DNA from: Deltaproteobacteria bacterium
Lineage (GTDB): Bacteria; Myxococcota_A; Polyangia; Polyangiales; Ga0077539
Assembly (NCBI GenBank): GCA_947477565.1
Contig: CANJUR010000032.1
Coordinates: 1 to 45,479, forward strand
DNA: 45,479 nt
Reading direction: 5' to 3'
Position 1 is the first letter of the stretch, and each line of letters starts with the position of its first letter. The notes under the pieces are model-generated. The model had not been told where the DNA came from, made no database searches, and was given only the letters and a program-made list of their open reading frames with translations. Below, in pieces: positions 7,594 through 16,646 of this stretch. A program made the translations under genes and the position numbers.

Positions 7594-8487
7594 TCACATC
7601 AAGATGCCGTGGGCATCGGGCTGCGGGAGCGCCGGGACGTCCGTCTCGCCGAGGCGCTGCCGCAGGTTGATCTCGACGGTCTTCGACATCGCACTGAGCG
7701 GCAGTCCGTTCCAGAACATCGTGAACGGATCTTCGAGCACGCGCCCGGCCTCGCTGATGAGCGAGAACCCGCTGCATACGAGAAGGTTCATCGGCGCCGT
7801 GAGCCAGCCGAGATCGCGCACGAGCACGAAGGGCAGCAGGCACCCGAACGCGAGGATCAGCCGCTCGGCGATGAACGAATAGCCGCGCGGAAACGGCGTC
7901 TTCTTCAGCCGCTCGCAGCCTCCTTGCACGTCGTGGAGATTGCCCACGATGCGGTCGAACGTCTGCAGCCGGAGGTCCGAGAGTGCGCCGTCGTCAGCGA
8001 CCTGAATGAGCGCTGCGCGCAAGTTGTGCAGCATCGCAAACGGCACGTTGCGCTCGGCACGGAGGGCAGTGCGCTCGGCCTCGTCGGTGAAGGCGATGAC
8101 CTCGGGGTCCAGCAGCGGATCGGCGTCGCGGAGCACGCAGCGCAGCGCATGGGCGAAGGCGATCTGTCGACGCACCGTCGCGCGGGCAACCTCGGGGGGA
8201 AGCGAGGCCACCGCCAGCGAGCCGAGGTCACGGGCGTTGTTGATGAGCCGACCCCAGAGTTGCCGACCTTCCCACCACCGGGCGTAGCCGTGGTTGGTGC
8301 GGAAGCTCACGAAGATGCCGATCGCGCCGCCGATGACGCCGACTGGCGCCGACGGGAGAACGAGGTGGGTCCATTGCGGGCCGACGTGGAGCAAGTGCGC
8401 GAGCACGCCGGCGAACGTGAAGAGCAGTGTGTTTCGCCACTGCCAGGCGAGCAGCCGGAAGACCGAACTGCGGTTGCTGACCATCAT
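7594..8487 (-). CDS. Bestrophin-family anion channel
   Basis: The 297-residue membrane protein has the bestrophin (formerly UPF0187) layout: N-terminal WQWRNTLLF and transmembrane helix, a second helix followed by SFRTNHGYARWWEGRQLWG (the family hallmark), a long soluble helical middle, then two more membrane segments and PFTMFWNGLPLSAM near the C-terminus. The family forms pentameric anion channels that conduct chloride or bicarbonate; some bacterial members pass cations. ATG at 8485-8487 is chosen, with a second ATG as the next codon. It converges on the rhodanese/zinc-domain gene with no gap. Given the carbonic anhydrase-like motif next door, bicarbonate is a plausible substrate, but this is inference. 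Confidence 0.88.
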   Translation of the reverse strand: MMVSNRSSVFRLLAWQWRNTLLFTFAGVLAHLLHVGPQWTHLVLPSAPVGVIGGAIGIFVSFRTNHGYARWWEGRQLWGRLINNARDLGSLAVASLPPEVARATVRRQIAFAHALRCVLRDADPLLDPEVIAFTDEAERTALRAERNVPFAMLHNLRAALIQVADDGALSDLRLQTFDRIVGNLHDVQGGCERLKKTPFPRGYSFIAERLILAFGCLLPFVLVRDLGWLTAPMNLLVCSGFSLISEAGRVLEDPFTMFWNGLPLSAMSKTVEINLRQRLGETDVPALPQPDAHGILM

Positions 8488-9060
8488 AGGGTGCCGAGAA
8501 TGACCCGCGACGAGGGCGGGTGGCGAGCGAGACCGGTCAGGGGCGCGGCGTCGGTGCGGTCACCGCGGTGCCGCCGCCTTCGCGCAGGGTCACACGACCG
8601 GCCGGTGCCCCGGAGCAAGACTGAACTCGGACTGACCCTGGGACAGACGAAGAAGCTCTTCGAACGGCTGGGATTGACAGTCTCGCGCGGCGGAATCCAA
8701 CAGATCCTGCACCGCAGCGCGGAGGGTACGCATCCTCGGGCTCGTTCGTCGTCCTCGAGGGGGTGCTGGGGGTCAGGTGGCCGCCCGGAGCGCCGTCGCT
8801 TGCTCCGGGCTGACGCGCGGCGTAAGGCCGTGGCGCGTGTCGTCATGCCCCGGTCGGGCTGAAAACAGCGGTTTCATCCCGCGAAACTCCACGGCTATTC
8901 GCTCTGGGTGGCAACCGGCCAGGCATGCTTCAGTTTTCCCAGCGCGCTTCGATGAAGTGATTGAAGACTTGCACGAGCGCCCCCTGCTCGGGTCAGGCAC
9001 TCGCGCATCGATCCTTCGTTCGGTTACATTACCGATGACTTAGGCGAGAACCTAGTACCC
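8488..9060 (+). other. 573-bp junction between GC-rich host DNA and the lower-GC signalling block
   Basis: Apart from the transposase-like fragment at 8613-8726, no gene is supported. Base composition shifts from strongly GC-rich before about 8860 to mixed after it, so the border of the foreign block is probably near 8860-9000. Open frames here show no domain. Confidence 0.5.
8613..8726 (+). pseudogene. IS66-type transposase fragment
   Basis: A stretch of about 38 codons reads SKTELGLTLGQTKKLFERLG, then LTVSRGGIQQILHRSAEGT. This resembles the short segment just before the catalytic domain of IS66-family TnpC transposases (LGLP...LFGLxVSxGxIxxIL). Both sides are out of context and no start, DDE residues or accessory genes remain. 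Together with the transposase relic at 14239-15010 it brackets the kinase block. The assignment rests on a short match. Confidence 0.4.
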
Positions 9061-12000
9061 ATGGAGCCACCACACATGCAGGCCGAACCCGCCCAGCAGG
9101 AATTACAGCAGTTGCGCCGTGAACTCGCGCAACGTGAAGCCGAACTCTCCGTCATTGACAGCATCCACGAAGGAATGGCGGCTCGACTCGAATTTCAGGC
9201 AATTGTCGACTTGGTGGGAGAGCGCTTGCGCGAGGTGCTCAAAACAGGCGACCTCGGCATTCGCTGGTACGACCCGCAAACCGGGTTGATGCACTATTGG
9301 TTCGAGTACGAGCGCGGACAGCGCCAGCACATTTCGCCGCGTCCGTTGTTTCCTGGTGGCGGCTTTGACCAAATGCTGAAGACGCGCCAGCCGCTGGTTT
9401 TCAACAGTCGCGATTCGGAGCGCGCTGACCAACCGGCGCCTGCAGCGTCAACGGGCCAAAGTCTATCCTGGATACTGGTGCCAATCATAGGCAGCGAGCG
9501 GGTACACGGTGGCATCATCGTTCAGGACTTCGAGAATGACTATGCATACGGTCCGACGGAAGTGCGACTACTGACCAGCGTGGCTGCCAGCATCGGTGTC
9601 GCGCTTCAAAACGCACAAATGTTCGAGGAAACGAAGGAGGCGCTCGAAAGTCAAACCGCTACGAGTGAAGTCCTTCGCTTAATCAGTCAGTCACCATCAG
9701 ATGTGCAGCCGGTATTTGACATGATTTTGAATAGTGTTGATCGACTCTGTAACTGCAAGAAATCCGCGATATTCCGATTTGACGGGAAACAGGTTCACTT
9801 TACGGCTTCGCACAATTGGCCACCGGAAGCACTGGCAGAAGTGGGGCACTTGTACCCGATGGCGCCATCCAGGCAGATGATGAGCGGGCGAACAATTTTG
9901 GAGAAATCGGTGGTGCGAATTGCCGATACCCTCGCCGACCCTGAATACAGTAAGGTTTCGGCCACCTCAGGCGGTTGGCGACGCATGCTCGGTGTCCCAA
10001 TGATGCTCGAAGGTGAACCTCTGGGGGTGTTTGTGGCCACCTGGCTGGAGCCTGGTGAAACGCCCGAAAGACATGTGCAACTACTGCAGGCGTTTGCGGA
10101 CCAGGCTGTCATTGCCATTGAAAACGTGCGTCTTTTTAACGAGACACGAGAAGCTCTGGCGCGGCAGGCTGCCTCTGCGGAAGTGCTACATACCATCAGC
10201 AAATCGGTGTCGGATACGCGGCCGGTGTTCGATACGATCGTCGGGAGTTGCAAGCGCTTGTTCGGCGCCAACGACGTGTCGCTGTTCGTTGTGTGCGACG
10301 AACAACTCGAGGTCGCAGCCCACCGTGGCGAGTATGGCGACGACATGGCGAGGGCCTTTCCGCGCCCATTGACCGGCACCATGGGCGACATGGCGATCAC
10401 GCAAGGTACCGTGATCTGCCGCGCAAGCACGCTTGCCGATCCTGATGTGCCTGGTTACTTGCGGCAGATGGCGCAAAACATGGGGGACTTTTCGCTCGCT
10501 ACCGCGCCGATGATCTGGGAAGGCCGGGGCATCGGCAGCATCGACGTTGCCTGCGTGCCGCCGCGCCCCTTCAGCCCTGGCGAACTGGCACTGCTGAATA
10601 CCTTCGCCGAACAGGCCGTGATAGCGATTCAAAATGCGCGTCTGTTCAAAGAGACGCAAGAGGCCCGTGCAGTTGCCGAAGCCGCCAACCAGCACAAGAG
10701 CGACTTCCTCGCCAATATGAGCCACGAAATCCGAACGCCAATGAACGCCATCATCGGCATGGGTTTTTTGGTCATGGGAACGGGTCTCACTGCCCAGCAA
10801 CGTGACTACATCCAAAAAATTCAGCAGTCAGGCCAGCACTTAATGGGCATCATCAATGATGTGCTCGATTTCAGCAAAGTGGAAGCCGGCATGCTGCAGA
10901 TTGAGTCGGTTGATTTCGTTCTGGAAGGGCTGATGGAGGACGTGGCAACCCTCGTTGCAGAGAAGGCCGGTAAAAAACAGTTGGAGCTTGTGATTGACGT
11001 CGCAGCAGAGGTGCCTGCTCTGCTCATCGGTGACGCACTTCGTTTGCGTCAAATCTTGATCAATTTCGCGAGCAACGCAGTTAAATTCACCGAGGTGGGT
11101 GAAGTCGCCATCACGATAACCGTGCGTGAGCGAACCGCAACCGATGTGTTGCTTCACTTTGCAGTGACCGATACCGGCATCGGATTAACTCAAGAGCAAA
11201 TTGGCCGCCTTTTCCAGAGTTTCCAGCAGGCAGATGCGTCCACGACGCGAAAGTACGGCGGCACGGGTTTGGGACTGGCAATTTCCAAACAGCTGGCCAG
11301 CCTGATGGGCGGTGAGGTGGGCGTGGAAAGCACGCCTGGAATGGGCTCGCAATTTTGGTTCACAGCACGGCTGGGCGTCAAAGAGGGTGCGCAGCTGCAG
11401 CGTCAACCGCGGGCGGATTTACGCGGGCGTCGCTTGCTGGTAGTCGATGACAACGTCCATGCCCGCACGGTTACCGCCGGGGTCCTGGAGCATTTGGGAT
11501 TCATGGTGGTATCTGCGGCCTCGGGTCAAGAGGCGGTTACTTGCGTTTCTGCGGCTGCTGATACGCAAAACCCATTTGATGTGGTGCTTATGGATTGGCA
11601 GATGCCTGGTATGAGTGGGATTGACGCCGCGCGTCAGATTCGCTTGCTGCCCCTTACGCAGTTGCCGCAAATCGCCATGGTGACGGCCTATTCCCGAGAG
11701 GATTTATTGCACCTGGCCAGTGAGATCGGTATCACCGAAGTCCTTGCCAAGCCAGTGAGCCCATCTTCTCTATTTGACGCGCTGATCCGGGTGCTAACGC
11801 ATGAAGTGCGGCCAAGGTCTGACCTCGCTGGGCAGCACTCAGGAAAGGTGATGGGGGTGGAAGGCCTGACGGGCGTTCGAGTGCTGTTGGCTGAGGACAA
11901 TCCGCTCAACCAACAGGTCGCCTCTGAGTTGTTGGAGGATGTTGGAGTACTGGTCAAGGTGGCCAGTAATGGAAAGATGGCCGTCACGATGGCACAAACG

Positions 12001-12918
12001 GAGCCGTTTGATGCGATATTGATGGACATGCAAATGCCTGAGATGGATGGGCTGGATGCCACCCGTACAATTCAGGCTCTGACTGATTGGAACGATACCC
12101 CGATCATCGCCATGACCGCCAACGCGATGGCGGCGGACCGGCAGCGTTGCAAGGATGCCGGTATGGTGGACTTCGTGGCCAAACCGATCGAGCCGGAACA
12201 GTTGTTCAAAACCCTGCTGCGATGGACGTGGCGCGGTGGCATCCCTGATGCGCCGCACGACACGAATCGATTGAACCAAAAAGTCGTAGCAACGGCACGT
12301 CGGCCGCTGCCTCATATCGACGGTTTGGATATGCAGGCGGGTTTGCGGCGTTTCATGGGCCAGGACGATCGGTACTTGTCGATGTTGCGTAGTTTTGCGA
12401 TTGAACAAGCCGATACGGGTGAGCATATTGCGGTGGCACTGGCGCAGAGCGATATGGTGGCGGGAGAGCGACTGGCCCATACCCTCAAGGGTCTGGCGGG
12501 TACCATTGGTGCTGACGCATTGCATGCCGCGGCGCAAGCTGTCGAAGATGCGGTGCGCGCTGGAGAAGGCGTGACTTCACAGCAGGTCGGTGCATTGCAA
12601 GCTACGCTGCGTACCCAGATTGAAGCCATTCGCGCCGGGCTTCCTGCGCAAGTGCGCTACTTCAGGCAAAAACAAGGCCTGCAAGCGCTTGACACGGTGC
12701 TACGGGACAAGGTTCTGGTGGCGCTGGCGGAGTTGCTACGCAATGATGACCCCAGGGCCCAGAGGCTGCTTGATGAGCATCTTGAATTACTAGAGGCCGC
12801 AGTGCCAAAACACTTTTGTTCGCTGCAAGATGCCGTTGCCTCGTTTGCTTTGGATGACGCCTATAGGATCGTGCAAGACGCAATGCTATCCCTGCAAAAT
12901 GAAGGAGAAAGAAAGTGA
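9061..12918 (+). CDS. Hybrid sensor histidine kinase (3x GAF - HisKA - HATPase - REC - REC - Hpt)
   Basis: This 1285-residue cytoplasmic phosphorelay protein has no membrane segment. After a short coiled coil come three GAF domains (about 40-190, 215-365, 385-535), each ending in a V/LLxxFAxQAxIAIxNxRLF helix. The HisKA phosphoacceptor H555 lies in SHEIRTPMN. The HATPase boxes are N668 (NFASNAVKF), DTGIGL and [14 protein letters not shown]1 has D845 ([10 protein letters not shown]), REC2 has D989 (ILMDMQMPE), and the Hpt histidine H1140 is in AHTLKGLAG. Relay order is therefore H555, D845/D989, H1140, then a separate receiver. The next gene overlaps by 4 bp and is the obvious partner. ATG 9061 is used; ATG 9076 is possible. 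G+C and codon choice differ from the neighbours; similar pairs are typical of Betaproteobacteria. Confidence 0.93.
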   Translation: MEPPHMQAEPAQQELQQLRRELAQREAELSVIDSIHEGMAARLEFQAIVDLVGERLREVLKTGDLGIRWYDPQTGLMHYWFEYERGQRQHISPRPLFPGGGFDQMLKTRQPLVFNSRDSERADQPAPAASTGQSLSWILVPIIGSERVHGGIIVQDFENDYAYGPTEVRLLTSVAASIGVALQNAQMFEETKEALESQTATSEVLRLISQSPSDVQPVFDMILNSVDRLCNCKKSAIFRFDGKQVHFTASHNWPPEALAEVGHLYPMAPSRQMMSGRTILEKSVVRIADTLADPEYSKVSATSGGWRRMLGVPMMLEGEPLGVFVATWLEPGETPERHVQLLQAFADQAVIAIENVRLFNETREALARQAASAEVLHTISKSVSDTRPVFDTIVGSCKRLFGANDVSLFVVCDEQLEVAAHRGEYGDDMARAFPRPLTGTMGDMAITQGTVICRASTLADPDVPGYLRQMAQNMGDFSLATAPMIWEGRGIGSIDVACVPPRPFSPGELALLNTFAEQAVIAIQNARLFKETQEARAVAEAANQHKSDFLANMSHEIRTPMNAIIGMGFLVMGTGLTAQQRDYIQKIQQSGQHLMGIINDVLDFSKVEAGMLQIESVDFVLEGLMEDVATLVAEKAGKKQLELVIDVAAEVPALLIGDALRLRQILINFASNAVKFTEVGEVAITITVRERTATDVLLHFAVTDTGIGLTQEQIGRLFQSFQQADASTTRKYGGTGLGLAISKQLASLMGGEVGVESTPGMGSQFWFTARLGVKEGAQLQRQPRADLRGRRLLVVDDNVHARTVTAGVLEHLGFMVVSAASGQEAVTCVSAAADTQNPFDVVLMDWQMPGMSGIDAARQIRLLPLTQLPQIAMVTAYSREDLLHLASEIGITEVLAKPVSPSSLFDALIRVLTHEVRPRSDLAGQHSGKVMGVEGLTGVRVLLAEDNPLNQQVASELLEDVGVLVKVASNGKMAVTMAQTEPFDAILMDMQMPEMDGLDATRTIQALTDWNDTPIIAMTANAMAADRQRCKDAGMVDFVAKPIEPEQLFKTLLRWTWRGGIPDAPHDTNRLNQKVVATARRPLPHIDGLDMQAGLRRFMGQDDRYLSMLRSFAIEQADTGEHIAVALAQSDMVAGERLAHTLKGLAGTIGADALHAAAQAVEDAVRAGEGVTSQQVGALQATLRTQIEAIRAGLPAQVRYFRQKQGLQALDTVLRDKVLVALAELLRNDDPRAQRLLDEHLELLEAAVPKHFCSLQDAVASFALDDAYRIVQDAMLSLQNEGERK

Positions 12919-14048
12919 ATCCGACCGTGCATGACATATCCCAGGCCACAGTGCTGGTCGTGGATGACACGCCAGCCAATTTGTCATTGATGAACGATCT
13001 TCTTGCCAGCCATTGCAGAGTAAAAGTCGCTGCCAGTGGTGCGCGGGCACTGAAAATTGCCGCCTCCGATACGCCACCGGACTTGATCCTGCTGGACGTG
13101 ATGATGCCCGAAATGGATGGTTATGAGGTCTGTCGCCTGTTGAAGGCCAATCCTGCGACGCGCCACATTCCGGTCATTTTTTTGACGGCCAGAGCAGATA
13201 CGCAGGACGAGCAGAGAGGCTTCGAATTGGGCGCGGTAGACTACATTACCAAACCCATCAGTCCGCCGATCGTAATGGCACGGGTGCGCACGAACCTCAC
13301 GGTGAAAGCGACTGCAGACTTTTTACGCGACAAGAACTTATTTCTGGAGCAGGAAGTTCAGCGTCGAACTCTGGAGTTGCAAGACATTCAGGACGTCACG
13401 ATTCTCACCATGGCATCCCTTGCCGAGACCCGTGACAACGAGACCGGCAACCACATCATTCGCACGCAGCACTACGTGCGTGCCCTTGCCTTGCGACTGC
13501 AGGGCCACGCCAGATTCGCTGGTTACCTCACAGACCGCATGGTCGAATTGCTTTACAAGTCAGCGCCGCTGCACGACATCGGAAAGGTCGGCATTCCGGA
13601 CCGGATTCTGCTCAAACCGGGCAAACTCGAAGCGCATGAGTTTGAGATCATGAAAACCCACACAACTCAGGGCAAAGAGGCGATTGAGAGCGCAGAACGG
13701 CGTTTGGGAAAAACCGTACCGTTCCTGGTGTGTGCCAAGGAGATTGCCTATTCACATCAGGAAAAGTGGGATGGTAGCGGTTACCCGTTAGGTTTGGCGG
13801 GCGACGACATCCCAATTGCGGCCCGACTTATGGCAATCGCAGACGTGTACGACGCTCTGATTAGTCGGCGTGTCTACAAACCGGCCTTCACGCATGACGT
13901 CGCAATGGGAATCATTGAAGAGGGTCGTGGCAGCCACTTTGATCCCGACATGGTGGATGCGTTTCTAGAAATTGCACTCACCTGCAAAGCCATCGCAGAG
14001 CGTTACGCCAACACCGACGAGGAGTTGGCACGTACAGCTCACGCGTAG
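12915..14048 (+). CDS. Response regulator with REC and HD-GYP domains (c-di-GMP phosphodiesterase)
   Basis: The 377-residue protein has an N-terminal receiver with phosphoacceptor D61 ([11 protein letters not shown]) and conserved Lys (YITKP). A helical linker is followed by an HD-GYP domain: H220-D221 in [34 protein letters not shown] with G289-Y290-P291, and [20 protein letters not shown] proteins hydrolyse cyclic di-GMP, here expected to depend on phosphorylation by the preceding kinase via its Hpt domain. The GTG start overlaps the kinase TGA (GTGA), with GGAG about 8 bases upstream, so translation is coupled. Low-GC composition like its partner indicates joint transfer. Confidence 0.93.
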   Translation: MNPTVHDISQATVLVVDDTPANLSLMNDLLASHCRVKVAASGARALKIAASDTPPDLILLDVMMPEMDGYEVCRLLKANPATRHIPVIFLTARADTQDEQRGFELGAVDYITKPISPPIVMARVRTNLTVKATADFLRDKNLFLEQEVQRRTLELQDIQDVTILTMASLAETRDNETGNHIIRTQHYVRALALRLQGHARFAGYLTDRMVELLYKSAPLHDIGKVGIPDRILLKPGKLEAHEFEIMKTHTTQGKEAIESAERRLGKTVPFLVCAKEIAYSHQEKWDGSGYPLGLAGDDIPIAARLMAIADVYDALISRRVYKPAFTHDVAMGIIEEGRGSHFDPDMVDAFLEIALTCKAIAERYANTDEELARTAHA

Positions 14049-14238
14049 GCCGCGAGCGCAGATTTCATCTTCTTTCGTGCTGTTGTGTAAGCAAAGTCTT
14101 TGATACGCCTGAATCATGAGGGCGATGTGCGAATCCCTGTCAATGTGGATGTCCAGTGCCCATCCAAGGCCCTGTTCGCTCGACTTTTCCGACCTCCAGT
14201 TCAACCAGAGATCGGGATCATCTACGCTGCGAGGCACG

Positions 14239-15010
14239 ATGTCAGCCATCCGTTCGCTCTCGCCCTTCGCCCAGCAGGTTCTTGACCGCTACGAGACGCA
14301 CGCGCCGATGGCTCTCGCTGTCCGCGTCGGTTTGGAGCACACCTTCGCGTCGCCCGAGATCGACGCCATCTTCGAGAAGACGCGTCAGATCAAGTAAGAC
14401 AGGACTCTGCATTTCTCGACCCTGATCGTCGTGATGGTCGGGGTCATTACGTAGACGTTCCCGTTCGTAAGCGCGGCGCTCGTCGCCCTCGGCGAGTCCC
14501 TGCCCGTCAGCCGCACGGCCTTCTACAACAAGTTCAACGGCACCGAGACCCCCACCGCCGCCGCCCTCGTCGAGCATTCGGCCAGGAAGGCGAGGGCACT
14601 GATCGAGGCGACGGAAGGCACTTGCAAACTGTCCTGCCCGGCTATCGAAGCAAGATCGTCGATGGTGCTCATCTGCGTCACGCCGAGGGGTTACGCTGAG
14701 TGTGCTCTGGGGATCTTCGGCCGGGCCGCTGCCGGGCAAGGGCCTCGTCAGCATGGAGCCGGACGTCATGCTCGTGGCGGCCGCCATTCCTTGCGAGGCC
14801 GCTCATCCCCAGGAGCGAAGTCTCACAGGCGACCTGTTGGCCCACGTCGGGGCCGTGGACGCCCTGATGGGCGACCGAACTTCTGCACGCGCCGGTTCTC
14901 TTCGGGGTGGCTGGTCAAGATCGTCCGCGGCATCCCACTGAAGACGATCCAGAAGGCCAGGCGGGTACCCAGGAGGCCCGTGCCGAAGCGAACCCGCTTC
15001 AAGAAGCCGC
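14239..15010 (+). pseudogene. IS4-like DDE transposase, frameshifted remnant
   Basis: The N-terminal 52 codons are intact from ATG 14239 (MSAIRSLSPFAQQVLDRY, ending FEKTRQIK) and then stop. Further pieces in other frames continue the same protein: ALVALGESLPVSRTAFYNKF (14474-14535), LPGYRSKIVDGAHLRHAEG (near 14634), PLPGKGLVSMEPDVMLV (near 14730), QERSLTGDLLAHVG, and DRTSARAGSLRGGW corresponding to the family's DRNFCT region. The order matches IS4-like transposases. At least three frameshifts or stops are needed, so it is dead. It separates the kinase operon from the cysteine synthase gene inside the transferred block. Confidence 0.65.
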
Positions 15011-15144
15011 ATGTGTCCACCAGGAGGCTGTTCGACCAGGTCTTCGCGTCAGGCCGAGAAATGAAGCTAAATCGACCACATTGACAGGGGCGGGGCAGTG
15101 TGCGACCGCTTAGATCCCTGTACGTACACACATTGGAGCAATCT

Positions 15145-16230
15145 ATGGCATCAGACTCTTCTCGTACAACCCGTGGACGCGGCAGACTTTATGAGAGCGT
15201 AGTTGACACGATTGGCAATACGCCTTGCATTCGTGTCAATGCTCTAGCGCCCGAAAATGTGCTCATCTATGTCAAGGCGGAATACTTCAATCCCGCTGGC
15301 TCGATCAAAGATCGCCTCGCGATTAGCATCATCGAAGAAGCCGAACGTCGAGGTGAGTTAAAGCCCGGTCAGACCGTGGTGGAGGCCACGAGCGGCAATA
15401 CCGGCATTGGACTCGCTATGGTCTGTGCGGCAAAGGGATATCCGCTTGTTGTCACGATGGCTGACAGTTTCTCGATAGAGCGCCGCAAGCTCATGCGATT
15501 TCTTGGCGCGAAGGTGGTACTGACCCCAAGAGCCGAGAAGGGATTCGGTATGTACAAGAAGGCCAGGGAACTGGCCGATGCCAATGGCTGGTTTTTGGCC
15601 CGACAGTTCGAGAGCGCAGACAACGCTTTGGTGCACGAAAACACCACAGGCAGGGAAATATTGGCTGATTTCGCCGATAGTCGCCTGGACTACTTTGTCA
15701 CCGGCTATGGCACCGGAGGGACTGTCACCGGAATCGGACGCGTGTTGCGCAAAGAACGGCCAGAGACCAAAATCATTCTCAGCGAGCCAGCCAACGCCCA
15801 ACTCATTGGCAGTGGCATCGCTCAAGAGCGCGGCGTCGGGCATGCGCCTGCCGTCAGCCATTCAGCCTTTCAGCCGCATCCCATACAAGGGTGGACGCCT
15901 GACTTCATACCGTATGTTCTGCAGGAGTCGATTGACGAGCATTACTATGACGAATTGATCCCGGTGGCCGGGGCCGTTGGGATCGAGTGGTCAAAAAAGC
16001 TCGCACTGAAAGAGGGAATTTTTACTGGAATTTCCGGAGGCGCGAGCTTTGCGGTTGCCATGCAGGTTGCTGAACGCGCTGCGCCTGGATCCGTGATCCT
16101 TTGCATGCTGGCCGATACGGGTGAGCGCTACCTTTCGTCGCCGCTATTCGAAGGGATTGCAGAGTACATGACTGAGGAAGAGATTGCATTGTCACGCTCG
16201 ACTCCAGGCTCGCAGATGCCGAGTAGTTAG
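15145..16230 (+). CDS. cysK: Cysteine synthase family PLP enzyme
   Basis: The 361-residue protein has the fold-type II PLP layout of O-acetylserine sulfhydrylases: NPAGSIKDRLA with the PLP lysine K55, TSGNTGIGLAMVCAAKGY as the substrate loop, GTGGTVTGIGRVL as the phosphate loop and ISGGAS near the C-terminus. It should make cysteine from O-acetylserine and sulfide, although cystathionine beta-synthase-type relatives cannot be excluded. ATG 15145 has GGAG seven bases upstream; a longer frame from 15100 lacks a binding site. Its lower G+C matches the kinase block rather than the host. It ends about 20 bp before the R4 repeat region and has no partner such as cysE. Confidence 0.88.
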   Translation: MASDSSRTTRGRGRLYESVVDTIGNTPCIRVNALAPENVLIYVKAEYFNPAGSIKDRLAISIIEEAERRGELKPGQTVVEATSGNTGIGLAMVCAAKGYPLVVTMADSFSIERRKLMRFLGAKVVLTPRAEKGFGMYKKARELADANGWFLARQFESADNALVHENTTGREILADFADSRLDYFVTGYGTGGTVTGIGRVLRKERPETKIILSEPANAQLIGSGIAQERGVGHAPAVSHSAFQPHPIQGWTPDFIPYVLQESIDEHYYDELIPVAGAVGIEWSKKLALKEGIFTGISGGASFAVAMQVAERAAPGSVILCMLADTGERYLSSPLFEGIAEYMTEEEIALSRSTPGSQMPSS

Positions 16231-16251
16231 CATTTATCAGCGTCAGCTTTT

Positions 16252-16384
16252 TGGGATCAGCGATCCAACTCCCCAGCCCTTCTTTCACGAATCCGCTGGG
16301 GTTTACTTAATATCCTATCTACGAAGTTCCTTTGCCTTGCGCCGTCGAGAGCACCCGCTCACCGCGCTGGAGGGGCCTCGCTGG
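16252..16384 (+). repeat. R repeat, copy R4 (extended form)
   Basis: The core at 16321-16384 is (A)CGAAGTTCC..GAGAGCACCCGCTCACCG..GAGGGGCCTCGCTGG. The 69 bp before it align with the equivalent flank of R5 (GGGATnAGCGATnCAACnCCCC, then GTTTAC), giving a unit of about 135 bp. R4 and R5 are in opposite orientation around a 3-kb host-like segment (16385-19392). Confidence 0.85.
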
Positions 16385-16625
16385 CACGCTGCGCGGAACG
16401 GCGACCTTCACGTTCACCAACGTGACCGCGGCGACCTACGACGTGCTCATCGGCTCGCGGCACTCGGGGAACCGCAACGGCATGCGCGCGCTCTTCACCG
16501 TCCACAGCTCGCGGACGATCGTGACGGACGTCTGGGGACGGCGGGCGCTCTCGGGCACCGTGCGCGTAGTGCTGGAAACCACGCGCAACAGCGTGTCGTT
16601 CGTGAAGTTGCGCCCGGTGCGGTAG
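16385..16625 (+). pseudogene. Hypothetical beta-rich protein, 5'-truncated by R4
   Basis: About 79 codons run from directly after R4 to TAG at 16623-16625. The sequence (GTLRGTATFTFTNVTAATYD, GSRHSGNRNGMRALF, GTVRVVLETTRNSVSFVKL) has the alternating pattern of a beta-sandwich from an exported protein, with GC-rich host-like codons. There is no start: starts in this frame (such as the one at 16332) lie inside the repeat. I do not recognise the family. It may be the other half of the lipoprotein cut by R5 at 19393. It converges on the phospholipase D-like gene with a 21-bp gap. Confidence 0.5.
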
Positions 16626-16646
16626 CGAGCGCCGCCGGACGCGGCG

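Noticed and set aside
15081..15110. TTGACA upstream of cysK as a promoter
   Set aside because: No acceptable -10 box lies 16-18 bp downstream; the nearest TA-rich hexamer is about 23 bp away.
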